Below the pieces are notes generated by a model. The model was not told the origin of the DNA. It searched no databases and worked only from the letters and a program-made list of their open reading frames with translations. A stretch of DNA of 64,000 nt, taken from assembly GCA_910578335.1 (NCBI GenBank), contig CAJTPU010000003.1, forward strand, positions 1 to 64,000, written 5' to 3'. This stretch comes from an uncultured Lachnospiraceae bacterium. Its GTDB lineage: Bacteria; Bacillota; Clostridia; Lachnospirales; Lachnospiraceae. How positions within the stretch are numbered: position 1 is the stretch's first letter; each line of letters opens with the position of its first letter. Shown piece after piece: positions 27,610 to 36,199 of the stretch. A program made the translations under genes and the position numbers.

Positions 27610-28395
27610 CTAACGGTACATCATTTCCGTAAATTTCACGGCATATTCGTTCCAAAAATCCATATCATGCCCGCCCTTGCTCTCCATATAGACGTGGGGT
27701 ACGCCAATACCGTCAAGAAATGCATGCATGACACGGTTCTTTTCCAGAAGAAAATCCTCCGTGCCGCAGCTTATAAACAGTTCCGGTATCTTTTTGCCGC
27801 TCTCCTTTAATCTTTTTACCAGTACCTCCGGATTGTTGTCACTCTCCTCCACTGTCTCCAAATCCCCAAAGCATTCATGGTAATAAGCGTAATTGGCAAG
27901 TTCATCGTTGTCTCCCTCTTTCATGTGCGCGATATCATGCACAATCAATGCGGACGAAAGTCCGGCTGCTTTTCCAAAAACATCCGGATAGGCAAGCGCC
28001 GTGCGCAGCGCCCCGAAGCCGCCCATGGAAAGCCCCATAATATAGGTTTCCTCAGGACCCATGGCAAGCCCGAACGTTTTCCTGAGATAAGCAGGCAGTT
28101 CCTCCCCCAGAAACGTAGCAAAATTATGCCCAGAGGAAAGCCCGTCCAGCCAGAATGCATTCTCACCGTTTGGCATCACAATTGCAAAATTATATTTTTC
28201 CGCAATATATTCCGGAACCCAGTTCCCCGCATTCCCCGTGTACCCATGCAGCAAAAACAACACCTTCATCTTCCGCCTTGTATACTCGTTCTCCTCATGC
28301 GACACATCCTCCCTGATGTCATTGGGCATAAACATCTCAAAGGATGTATACCTCCTCAGTGCATTCACGAATAACTTAATTGTGTAGTACGCCAT
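27610..28395 (-). CDS. Alpha/beta-hydrolase esterase (tributyrin-esterase/FrmB-like)
   Basis: A 261-residue serine esterase. It has LLHGYTGNAGNWVP (oxyanion region), nucleophile elbow GLSMGGFGALR, and C-terminal GGHDMDFW (catalytic His) with Asp in the CGTEDFLL segment. This arrangement is typical of the esterase D/FrmB and EstA group, which hydrolyse short-chain esters. No signal peptide. It ends a tight minus-strand gene run but there is no functional evidence tying it to butyrate metabolism next door. Confidence 0.85.
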   Translation of the reverse strand: MAYYTIKLFVNALRRYTSFEMFMPNDIREDVSHEENEYTRRKMKVLFLLHGYTGNAGNWVPEYIAEKYNFAIVMPNGENAFWLDGLSSGHNFATFLGEELPAYLRKTFGLAMGPEETYIMGLSMGGFGALRTALAYPDVFGKAAGLSSALIVHDIAHMKEGDNDELANYAYYHECFGDLETVEESDNNPEVLVKRLKESGKKIPELFISCGTEDFLLEKNRVMHAFLDGIGVPHVYMESKGGHDMDFWNEYAVKFTEMMYR

Positions 28396-28413
28396 AGTAA
28401 ATACCTCCTGTAT

Positions 28414-29025
28414 TTATATTATTTTTATACCATATCGGTATTCTCTTTCTTCTTTTTCATTTGGAACAAGTCCAAATTTATCTATTACAATATCTGCCGC
28501 TTCATCAGGGCTTAAGTTGGAGTTGTCTATCTTAATATGATTTGTAAACCAAATCTCGCCTGCCTCCGAATTCAGTCTATGATTTTCCGCATCCCCCAAC
28601 AGGTTGGCTTTACTCCATTCTATATCTTTCTTTGATGGTTTTCTTTCCATTCTGTGCAATGTTTCATTTCTTTCCAACCTCACGTTAATGTCTGCGCTCA
28701 GTTCAACAAAATAGAAATTGCCGCCGTTAGAGGTGAATTGATTTGCCAATGCTGTTAAGTAATCTTTTTCCGTTTGCATTTCAAAGGCACATACATATGT
28801 GAAAATCAAATCGACATTATGCTTTATTGCAATTTCAAATGCTTTCTCCCGAAAGATACTATTAAACTCCTTTTGTGCAGGTGTGGCAAAACCAAATATT
28901 TTATCCGACACTTCAATGCTGTCATGATTTATCATTAAATTGTATTTCAGCTTATCTCTTATGCTTTCCGCAACCGTCATCTTTCCGACTGCTTGTGGTC
29001 CGCAGACAATAATTAAGTTTGCCAT
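28414..29025 (-). CDS. P-loop kinase/ATPase of unknown substrate
   Basis: A 203-residue P-loop protein with Walker A GPQAVGKMT near residue 9 and an acidic FTYVCAFE/VDLIFTY segment. Its size and layout resemble shikimate-kinase- or zeta-toxin-like nucleotide kinases such as AAA_33 family proteins. RLERNETLHRMERKPSK could be the lid region. The substrate cannot be predicted. Its start abuts the HAD hydrolase stop (29026), so the two are co-translated. Confidence 0.7.
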   Translation of the reverse strand: MANLIIVCGPQAVGKMTVAESIRDKLKYNLMINHDSIEVSDKIFGFATPAQKEFNSIFREKAFEIAIKHNVDLIFTYVCAFEMQTEKDYLTALANQFTSNGGNFYFVELSADINVRLERNETLHRMERKPSKKDIEWSKANLLGDAENHRLNSEAGEIWFTNHIKIDNSNLSPDEAADIVIDKFGLVPNEKEEREYRYGIKII

Positions 29026-29670
29026 TCATGCCTCCTCCCGCAGCCTGTCTGAAATTTTGCAAATTTCCATAATTTCAGACAGGTTATCCACTTCATAATC
29101 TGCCTGCTCATATTCTGTTGTTTTTCTCCAATATCTTCCAAATCCTTGCTTTATCCAAATTGTTTTCATCCCAAGCGCTTTTGCGGGCACTATATCGTTA
29201 TCAATCCTGTCTCCTGCCATAACCGCCTGCTGCGGTTTACAGGCTGCCCTGTTCAGGGCAATTTCAAAAATTCTTTTGTCCGGCTTCGCTACCCCTTCTT
29301 CTGCCGAAGCAATGACCAGATTGATGTACTGTAATATGCCAAACTCTTTTAGTCTTTTTTCTGTACCCGGGCTTTGATTTGCAATGACCCCTATCTTATA
29401 TTTTTCACTTAATGTCCTTAAACACTCTTTTGTTTCACAATACAGCATTTCGCTTTCATGTCTCCATTTCGGCTTTTTTACATGCAGAAGCTTCATTGTT
29501 TCTAAATCGCCTTTTTTATTTTCCTTATAAAATGCCAATGCCGTCCAGTAAACATATTCGTAGGATACATTTGCTGTTTTGGCAACCGCTTTCATTCTTT
29601 CTTCATATGCCTTGCGCTCATCTACCAATGTGGAACCAACATCAAAAAATATCCACTTTATATTCTCCAT
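29026..29670 (-). CDS. HAD-superfamily hydrolase
   Basis: A 214-residue HAD phosphatase-like enzyme. Motif I is FFDVGSTLVD (nucleophile Asp within the first 12 residues), motif II is VIANQS, and motif III/IV is PDKRIFEIAL with GDRIDNDIVPAKALGMKTIWI. A helical cap lies at about residues 20-90. Substrate unknown. The DVGST variant replaces the usual DxDGT, so phosphatase activity is less certain because the second Asp is absent. Confidence 0.78.
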   Translation of the reverse strand: MENIKWIFFDVGSTLVDERKAYEERMKAVAKTANVSYEYVYWTALAFYKENKKGDLETMKLLHVKKPKWRHESEMLYCETKECLRTLSEKYKIGVIANQSPGTEKRLKEFGILQYINLVIASAEEGVAKPDKRIFEIALNRAACKPQQAVMAGDRIDNDIVPAKALGMKTIWIKQGFGRYWRKTTEYEQADYEVDNLSEIMEICKISDRLREEA

Positions 29671-29680
29671 CCTGTTCTCC

Positions 29681-30166
29681 CTACCTCACACAAATATTCG
29701 CATATTCTGCCCTTGCCGCCTTTAACAGATTTTCGGGCTGCAGCTCAATCTGCGAGCCCAGCCGTCCTCCGCTCACAATCATGGCGGGCAGCGCCGCCGC
29801 ACATGCCGCTACCCTCGTCACATACTGCTTTTTCATACCGATAGCGGTACAGCCGCCGCGGACATAGCCTGTCACGGCATTGATGTCCCTTACATGCAGC
29901 ATCGCCACAGCCTTCTCCCCCACCGCCTTTGCCGCCTTCTTTAAGTCCAGCTCCGCCTCTATGGGAATCACAAACACAAAATAATTTTGAGAGCTTCCCT
30001 GCGCCACCAATGTTTTATATACCTTTTCATGAGGCAGGGAAAGCATGTCCGCTATCTGTATGCCATCCACAAATTCGTCACATTCATAGGTGTAACTTGT
30101 ATAGGGTATCCCCATGGAATCCAAAATCCGCATGGCATTGGTTTTTACTTCTTTGTGCTTTGCCAT
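29681..30166 (-). CDS. ybaK: Cys-tRNA(Pro)/aminoacyl-tRNA deacylase (YbaK/EbsC family)
   Basis: A 161-residue single-domain editing enzyme that hydrolyses mischarged aminoacyl-tRNA such as Cys-tRNA(Pro). Typical features are TNAMRILDSMGIPYTSYTYE near the start, KVYKTLVAQG, VIPIEAELDLKKAAKA, YVRGGCTAIGMKK and a terminal SGGRLGSQIELQP. The start at 30166 is the one matching the family N-terminus and lies three bases after the permease stop. Confidence 0.9.
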   Translation of the reverse strand: MAKHKEVKTNAMRILDSMGIPYTSYTYECDEFVDGIQIADMLSLPHEKVYKTLVAQGSSQNYFVFVIPIEAELDLKKAAKAVGEKAVAMLHVRDINAVTGYVRGGCTAIGMKKQYVTRVAACAAALPAMIVSGGRLGSQIELQPENLLKAARAEYANICVR

Positions 30167-30168
30167 CA

Positions 30169-32601
30169 CTAACTCCTCTCCGCGATTCTTCTCAGCAAAA
30201 CCGTCCCGATTCCTACAAGCGCAACTGCTGCCGCCAGTAAAAGCAGCACCGCCATCTGCCTGCCAAGAACTGCGCCGCCCCTTGTCGCGCACAGTATGCC
30301 AAACGCCGCCAAAATACCGCACAGTACCGGCTGCAATACGGTAAACACGCCTGCCATAAGCGCTGTCCGTCCCCGAAACCGTTTCTTCTTGATATCCTGC
30401 AGCGCCTCCAGCACACCGGCAATGCCGCAAAGGACGATGCCTGTGCCTGCTGCAGCTTCTGCTGGATACGCCGTGCGGGCTTCCTTCTGCCTGCCTGCTG
30501 CGCTGCCGCCTGCAGACCCTTCCTGCACACCTTCCGCACTGCTGCCCGCAGGCTCTCTCTGTCCGCCTTCCGTACTGCTGCCTGCCGGCTCCCTCTGCCC
30601 GCCTTCCATACTGCTGCCCGCCGGCTCTCTCTGTCCGCCTTCCATACTGCTGCCTGCCGGCTCCCTCTGTCCGCCTTCCGTACTCGCACCGTCAGCCAAA
30701 GATGCTGCATCCAAAACCGTAACATGCTCGAAACGAAAAGTACTGTCATCGGAAAGCCTGTAAGCGAGCTGCCGCCCCGCTTCCTCACGCAGGGCATCCT
30801 CTCCGGCTTCCTCACGCACATCCGCAAACATTTCATTTCCTGCAATGTATCCTTCAAACCACTCCGCCGATATTGCGTAAAAAATTCTTTCAAATAATAC
30901 TTCATTGACAACACGGGTCATGGTAGAATCTGCCTTTTCATATACCTCTATAGACCAGGTACCATTTCCTGCCATTATCTGCTCCTGCAAGTCTTCCTGC
31001 AAAACATAACCACATTCCGCATTTCCCCTCACCACATTCCGCTTTACCTCTTCAGAATCCTCGCACACAAGAAAATGCACCAGCCCCTCATATTCGGAAA
31101 TAAGAACCCGCAATTCCGTATCCGGCGTATAGACAGCCGCCGTAATCACGGCATCTGACTGTTTTTCCAGATGATACTGCAATGCCGAAAGCAAAACCAT
31201 ACACAAAAGACAGAGCCAGATTGTCTTTTTGTATAACAGCCGTTTTCCCAATATCCAGAACAGTAAACCCTTCTTTTTCGTCTGTTTGGACTGTGCGGCG
31301 GCTTCTTCTCCTTCCCATAAGTGCCTGCAATCTGCCCTGACAGACGCCTCCCCCATCCTTGCAGGCGCTTTTTGTTCTTTCTCCCGTCTTCTGCGCTCCC
31401 CGCCATACACAAAAGACAGCGCGCCAAGAAGGAAAAGCACACAAAATCCACATAAAAACGCCGCTGTTTTCAGCACCTCTTCCTTTTCTCCCGAAAAAAG
31501 TACGGTAAACGCCTTTTTCACATACGTGGTGGGAAGCACTGCCGCAAGTCGGTTCACCACCTCAGGCAAAATCGCCGAAGGTACAAAGCAGCCGGAGGCA
31601 TAACACATAAAGACCACTAAAAGACCCGCTGGAAGAACGGCAGAACGCTCGCTCTCAGGAGGCAGATACACAAACAAAAGCACTGCTGCAGCGCAGCAGG
31701 CAGCAAGCACTGCCAAAAATATGCCGTAGACAGAAAAGCTTACCTGCAAAGCATCTCTGACGCTGCCCGAAAGCCACAGAAGCCCCGTTACAAAAAGCAG
31801 CAGAAGCATACATCCTGCCACGATAAACATCCGCCCCAGAAGCTGCATTCCATAAGTGATTCCCCTTCTCTTTTTCAGCAGCAGCATTTCCTCCCTGCTT
31901 CGTTTCAAAAAACCTCCCAGAAACATGCCGGAAACAAATAGATATAAAGTAAAAAAAGCACTGGCATAATACACTGCAAACCCGGTATTGCCGGTTTCGG
32001 ACAAACGCCGGAACTTAAAATACTGTTCCCGCTCCATCACAATTCCCAGATTAAACGCATCGATTTCCTGATATGCCTGCGCCAGCCCGCCGCCTTCTGC
32101 CTGAAAGTACTCTGTCAGCGCGTGCATCGCATAAATCTCCGCCTGAGCTGTCTGCAGCAGCCCTGTCGCCGCGCCTGCAAGCTCCTCAAAAATAAGTCCC
32201 TCCGGCGACGGGTTTTCAGTCAGATACAGGCTTGCCGGTTCATTGCTTCCGGACAGAATGCCCTCTATCATATTTTCCGGCAGCACAAACAGCGCAGCCA
32301 GCTCTCCTTCTTTCAGCAATGCCTTCCCTGCTTCCTCCTCCACAGGAACAAAACGGCATAGCCCTTTTACCGCCTCCATATTTTCCACATAAGAAACTGC
32401 CAGCCGTATCAGTGCGTTTTCCTCCGAAGCATAACCAATCTGCACCGGCTCTTTGTTTGCGGAAACCGACCACAGCTTTTGCGCGCAAAAAGCAATCATA
32501 CCGACAACAACCAGCAATATGACTGCCCTTCCCAGCGCTGCGGGCAGCTTAAACGCCGCCCGCTTATATTCTGTTTTTATCCAAATCCAATTTTCTTTCA
32601 T
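30169..32601 (-). CDS. Duplicated ABC-2-type permease-like protein with a tandem-repeat insert
   Basis: About 810 residues. Two similar halves, each with an N-terminal membrane segment, an extracytoplasmic domain and a C-terminal group of hydrophobic segments, suggest fusion of two ABC-2 (YhgE/YitT-type) permease modules (first half about 1-420, second from about KKGLLFWILGKRLLYKKTIW). An extracytoplasmic stretch in the second half holds about five 12-residue repeats based on EGGQREPAGSSM. The ATP-binding partner is probably the ABC gene at 35368. The substrate is unknown. The start at 32601 follows the previous stop by four bases; AAAGG is close by. Confidence 0.72.
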   Translation of the reverse strand: MKENWIWIKTEYKRAAFKLPAALGRAVILLVVVGMIAFCAQKLWSVSANKEPVQIGYASEENALIRLAVSYVENMEAVKGLCRFVPVEEEAGKALLKEGELAALFVLPENMIEGILSGSNEPASLYLTENPSPEGLIFEELAGAATGLLQTAQAEIYAMHALTEYFQAEGGGLAQAYQEIDAFNLGIVMEREQYFKFRRLSETGNTGFAVYYASAFFTLYLFVSGMFLGGFLKRSREEMLLLKKRRGITYGMQLLGRMFIVAGCMLLLLFVTGLLWLSGSVRDALQVSFSVYGIFLAVLAACCAAAVLLFVYLPPESERSAVLPAGLLVVFMCYASGCFVPSAILPEVVNRLAAVLPTTYVKKAFTVLFSGEKEEVLKTAAFLCGFCVLFLLGALSFVYGGERRRREKEQKAPARMGEASVRADCRHLWEGEEAAAQSKQTKKKGLLFWILGKRLLYKKTIWLCLLCMVLLSALQYHLEKQSDAVITAAVYTPDTELRVLISEYEGLVHFLVCEDSEEVKRNVVRGNAECGYVLQEDLQEQIMAGNGTWSIEVYEKADSTMTRVVNEVLFERIFYAISAEWFEGYIAGNEMFADVREEAGEDALREEAGRQLAYRLSDDSTFRFEHVTVLDAASLADGASTEGGQREPAGSSMEGGQREPAGSSMEGGQREPAGSSTEGGQREPAGSSAEGVQEGSAGGSAAGRQKEARTAYPAEAAAGTGIVLCGIAGVLEALQDIKKKRFRGRTALMAGVFTVLQPVLCGILAAFGILCATRGGAVLGRQMAVLLLLAAAVALVGIGTVLLRRIAERS
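30500..30692 (-). repeat. 36-bp tandem repeats inside the ABC-2 permease gene
   Basis: About five in-frame copies of a 36-base unit encoding EGGQREPAGSSM and variants. The repeat keeps unrelated frames open as well, which explains spurious ORFs on both strands here. Confidence 0.85.
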
Positions 32602-32605
32602 ACCT

Positions 32606-34498
32606 TTAAAGAGGCGATACGCCCCACGGGTCATCCCACTCGCTATTCATGATGTTCTCATAAATTTCATTGATAAGCCCAAAAATCTCTTCCTGACTCA
32701 TCGTCATAAAGTTTACTGCCTCAGACGGCATCTCAATTTTATCCGTAAGCGGTCCTATTGTAAATGCGCCGGAAAACCTGCATATCTCTTCCTCGTCTAA
32801 CAGCACTTTTAGCTGCCCCAGACGGAAGGTTGCGCTCTTTCCCTTCTCAATATCCTCAAAACCGCCCAATATTTCAAAGGAAAGTGTCTCATTTTCATCA
32901 TATATCCTCCAATTTGCCTCAAACTCTTTGTTTTTCATGTCCCAGGAGATATCATAAAGCCAATTTCCTTCATTTCCCGCCTCGTCGCTGAATACTATCT
33001 TATACTCGCTCTCATAGACTGCCGCCGTAAGCTCCGATTCGCCCGTAATATCCATATATATCGTGTCGTCCGGGCTTACCATCTCTACATTGCCGAATAT
33101 CTCATCTACTGTCCGTTCTTTGCCGGAAAGCACAAAAGTAAATTCAATACTTTCTACCACCGAATCCTCCAGCTTCATTTTTTCTGCAGTTTCAATGCAG
33201 ACAATACGGTCTTTGTTATCCAGATAAAAAGTCAGCTTAACATCTTTTTTAAAACGAAATACTGTAAGTTCCCTCTGACCGCTTGCTGCAAGCTCTTTCT
33301 CCAGCTCCTCCAAAAAATCATTCATGACTTCCTTATCGATAGTCACACTGATACCGCTGCAGCGCACCGTTTTTCCATTTACCTCAATCTCTTTGGTATC
33401 CTTACTGTTTTCAATGGTAATACCTTCGGCAAGCTTCTTGATATCCTCACCCAAAAACCCTCCGCTTCCGGCTTCGTCCTCCTTTGCCGCTTCCGGAAAC
33501 AAATCCAGCGCATAGTCGTCATCAAGCCCGTCAACGCCAAGAAGCTCTCTCCATACCGACGCATTATATTCCTCTCCAAAATTGTCCGCATTGATATAAT
33601 ACGTATTACTGATGATTCCCGGCATACCAAAATAGAGTCTGTCCTCGTCTGCCGCAAGGTTCATCTGCGCAAGACTGACATTGTACGCACTGACAATGAA
33701 ATCTGCACTCATCAGTTTATTTGCATGGTCATAATTTTGTATATAGTCAAACCCTATGGTGTCCTCGCCGGGCATCGTAAAATTCAGGCTCAAATCAAGA
33801 CTTCCGCCTTCTGTACGCATCGCCTCCGCAATGGCAGGATAATCCACATCTGCCAGCACGGCTCTTTCACCTGCGTACATTTCCTCTGCCAAATTTTCAA
33901 ATCCCTTTGCAAGACGCGCCTGCGGACTGCGGGACATAGAAGCATGGACTGCGACGCCTATCCCTATGGCTGCTACTATTACCGCCACCAAAACAATGGC
34001 TGCCACCAGCCCTTTTTTCTTTTTCTTGCCGCCTCCCGCCTGCGCCTGCTGCACGGGTGCTCCATATAAATAAGGCGACTGGGGCTGCACGGGCTGCTGT
34101 CCGTAAGCATATGCCTGCGGATTCTGCTGCACTGCCTGCTCTGCCGCTGCATACGGCTGTCCGTAGACATTTGCCTGCGGATTTTGCTGCGCTGCCTGCC
34201 CTGCTGTATACGACTGTCCGTAGACATTTGCCTGCGGATTTTGCTGCGCTGCCTGCCCTGCCGCTCCATATGACTGTCCGTAGACATTTGCCTGCGAGTT
34301 TTGCTGCGCTGCCTGCCCTGCTGTATACGACTGTCCGTAAGCGTTTGCCTGCGGGTTTTGCTGCGCTGCCTGCTCTGCTGTATACGACTGTCCGTAAGCG
34401 TTTGCCTGCAGGTTTTGCTGTACCTGCTCTGCGGCTGGCTGCTGTCCCCCTGCTGCTGCCGTTTGTTCCTGTGATTGCTGCAAATTATTTTCTTCCAT
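32606..34498 (-). CDS. Repeat-bearing single-pass membrane protein, unknown function
   Basis: About 630 residues. The cytoplasmic-type N-terminus (about 25-145) is made of six 19-20-residue repeats rich in Gln, Ala, Tyr and Gly (pattern QQNPQANVYGQSYTAGQAA). After GGGKKKKKG comes one membrane helix (about 170-192), then a large soluble extracytoplasmic region with beta-strand-like segments. I do not recognise the latter as a named family. The start at 34498 is chosen after GGGAGG. It is directly before the ABC-2 permease and may be its partner or a sensor. Confidence 0.7.
   Translation of the reverse strand: MEENNLQQSQEQTAAAGGQQPAAEQVQQNLQANAYGQSYTAEQAAQQNPQANAYGQSYTAGQAAQQNSQANVYGQSYGAAGQAAQQNPQANVYGQSYTAGQAAQQNPQANVYGQPYAAAEQAVQQNPQAYAYGQQPVQPQSPYLYGAPVQQAQAGGGKKKKKGLVAAIVLVAVIVAAIGIGVAVHASMSRSPQARLAKGFENLAEEMYAGERAVLADVDYPAIAEAMRTEGGSLDLSLNFTMPGEDTIGFDYIQNYDHANKLMSADFIVSAYNVSLAQMNLAADEDRLYFGMPGIISNTYYINADNFGEEYNASVWRELLGVDGLDDDYALDLFPEAAKEDEAGSGGFLGEDIKKLAEGITIENSKDTKEIEVNGKTVRCSGISVTIDKEVMNDFLEELEKELAASGQRELTVFRFKKDVKLTFYLDNKDRIVCIETAEKMKLEDSVVESIEFTFVLSGKERTVDEIFGNVEMVSPDDTIYMDITGESELTAAVYESEYKIVFSDEAGNEGNWLYDISWDMKNKEFEANWRIYDENETLSFEILGGFEDIEKGKSATFRLGQLKVLLDEEEICRFSGAFTIGPLTDKIEMPSEAVNFMTMSQEEIFGLINEIYENIMNSEWDDPWGVSPL
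34085..34440 (-). repeat. 57/60-bp tandem repeats encoding a Gln/Ala/Tyr-rich N-terminus
   Basis: Six in-frame units of about 57-60 bases. Neighbouring copies are very similar at the nucleotide level (for instance TTTGCCTGCGG...TTTTGCTGCGCTGCC on the plus strand), suggesting recent expansion or contraction. Confidence 0.85.
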
Positions 34499-34515
34499 TT
34501 TCATCCTCCCTGTTT

Positions 34516-35337
34516 CTATATATGGCATTGTCCCTGAACAACAAGAAATTTCACTACCCTTTCCACATTCCATTCCAGCTTTTGCGGAATATCCTTCCTT
34601 TCCGTGAGAACCGCCATCGTGCCTGCGGCATCCAGGCAGCGGAACACCGGATGGGGTTTTCCTGATTCTTTAATCAAATTCTCAACGAAATCCGTATATC
34701 TTAAAACGTCTGTCGTCCCAACATGAAAAATTCCTTCTTTTCTCTCTTTGATAATCCATTCCACATAGTCCGCAATCTGCATATCTGTCACATAATTGCA
34801 CTGCAAATCTTGATAAACCTCCAAAACCCCCTTCTTTAAGCCCTCCTCCAACTGCTGCATTCTCGGCGCATTTTTTCCATATACAAACGGAATTCTTATG
34901 ATAACTGCCCGCTTCCCCAATATCTCCCTTATACTGTTCTCACAAAATATCTTAAATTTTCCATATACACTGACGGACTGCATGTCATCCCTCTCATAAT
35001 GAGGAGAGTCCGGCTTACCATCAAAAACATTCGCTGTGGAAAAATAAAGCAGCCTGCCTTGATGGTCTCTTACATATTCTGCCGCCGCCATGTGCGCCTC
35101 TGCCTGTTTTCCAAAATCTCCTCTTAATGCTGATATGACGATACTCGGTGAAAGCTCCTCCAAGAGATTACGGATTTGCTCCGCATGCTCCAAAGAAAAA
35201 TAATACATATGCCCATCCTGCGGCTTCGCAGAATAATAGGGTCCATACACGTCAAAGGTTTTGCACTGATTTAACCGCTGATAAACAGCGGCTCCCACCG
35301 TTCCGCTTGCCCCTAATATCAATACCTTTTCCGCCAT
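34516..35337 (-). CDS. RmlD-like NAD(P)-dependent epimerase/reductase
   Basis: A 273-residue extended short-chain dehydrogenase/reductase. The N-terminal GASGTVGAAVYQ is the dinucleotide-binding loop, followed by YFSTANVFDGKPDSPHYE and SVYGKFKIFCE (Tyr-xxx-Lys active site), as in dTDP-4-dehydrorhamnose reductase-like proteins. The substrate cannot be inferred: the neighbours are transporter genes rather than sugar-nucleotide genes. Confidence 0.82.
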   Translation of the reverse strand: MAEKVLILGASGTVGAAVYQRLNQCKTFDVYGPYYSAKPQDGHMYYFSLEHAEQIRNLLEELSPSIVISALRGDFGKQAEAHMAAAEYVRDHQGRLLYFSTANVFDGKPDSPHYERDDMQSVSVYGKFKIFCENSIREILGKRAVIIRIPFVYGKNAPRMQQLEEGLKKGVLEVYQDLQCNYVTDMQIADYVEWIIKERKEGIFHVGTTDVLRYTDFVENLIKESGKPHPVFRCLDAAGTMAVLTERKDIPQKLEWNVERVVKFLVVQGQCHI

Positions 35338-35367
35338 ACAGAATCCTCCTTGCCAAGCGTCATACCG

Positions 35368-36078
35368 TCAAAGTATTTCTGCCAGCAAAGCATCCCCTCG
35401 CAGGCTTTTTTCAATCTCCCGACTGTATCCTTCCTTCAGCGCATACAGCTTATCGCAGATATCCAGCTCTGTCTCTTCGTGGGTTGCCAGCACAATCGTC
35501 CCGCCCAAATTTTTATAATGCAAAAGATATTCCCTGACCTTTGCCTTTGCCGGCAAATCCAGTGCTGCCCCCGGCTCATCTAAAAGCAGTACAGGCGGAT
35601 TGCCAGCCAATGCACATCCAATACTGACCTTCTTTTTCATACCGCCGGAAAGCTTTCCCGCCCTCTTTGCGCATATCTCCGAAAGCCCCAGCATACCCAA
35701 AAAACCCTCTGTCAGCTCCCGCTTTAAGACCTCTTCATCTCTGTACCAAAGCAGCAGATTGTCCTTTACATTCAATTCCTGTATCAGCGTATTTTCCTGC
35801 GGTACATATCCCGTATAGCGGATAAAGAGCTGTTCTCCTTCCTTTTGCCTGCACTGCCCCTTCTCTGCAATGCAGTCAGCCACAACGCCGTCAAAAGCTA
35901 TCATTCCCCTGTCGGCACGCCGCAGCCCTGCAAGAATATTTAATAATGTGGATTTTCCACAGCCATTCGCTCCCACAATGCCGATACACTGCCCTGCTTT
36001 CGCAGACAGATTCACTCCCCGCAGCACCTTTTTCCTGCCATATGCACTTTCTATTCCCGTTGCGCAGATACGTTCCAT
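35368..36078 (-). CDS. ABC transporter ATP-binding protein
   Basis: A 236-residue ATPase with Walker A GANGCGKST (about residues 37-45), Q-loop near YVPQENTL, signature LSGGMKKK and Walker B VLLLDEPGAALD, then the H-loop ATHEE. It is of the BcrA/CcmA-like type that energises ABC-2 permeases. It opens an eight-gene minus-strand run ending at the esterase; the double permease at 30169 is the obvious partner. Confidence 0.92.
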   Translation of the reverse strand: MERICATGIESAYGRKKVLRGVNLSAKAGQCIGIVGANGCGKSTLLNILAGLRRADRGMIAFDGVVADCIAEKGQCRQKEGEQLFIRYTGYVPQENTLIQELNVKDNLLLWYRDEEVLKRELTEGFLGMLGLSEICAKRAGKLSGGMKKKVSIGCALAGNPPVLLLDEPGAALDLPAKAKVREYLLHYKNLGGTIVLATHEETELDICDKLYALKEGYSREIEKSLRGDALLAEIL

Positions 36079-36156
36079 TCCAGACTCCTTACCTGTAATA
36101 AATCATATCACAATTTGCCGTGTTATACAATGAAGAGTTTTTTTGTACGGAAAATC

Positions 36157-36190
36157 AAAAAACAGGCAGCCACCCGCCGCCTGTTTTTAG
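36157..36190 (-). terminator. Terminator of the chemoreceptor gene
   Basis: AAAACAGGC and GCCTGTTTT form the stem on the minus strand with flanking T tracts, immediately after the chemoreceptor stop at 36200. Confidence 0.65.
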
Positions 36191-36199
36191 CACATCCTA

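Noticed and set aside
30213..30914. Long open frames on both strands in the permease region (233 and 155 codons)
   Set aside because: The 36-bp tandem repeat keeps several frames open; only the permease frame has membrane segments and continuity.
34085..34440. Possible CRISPR array from regularly spaced repeats
   Set aside because: The repeats are contiguous, in frame and encode a coherent Gln/Ala/Tyr-rich protein; there are no spacers and no cas genes.
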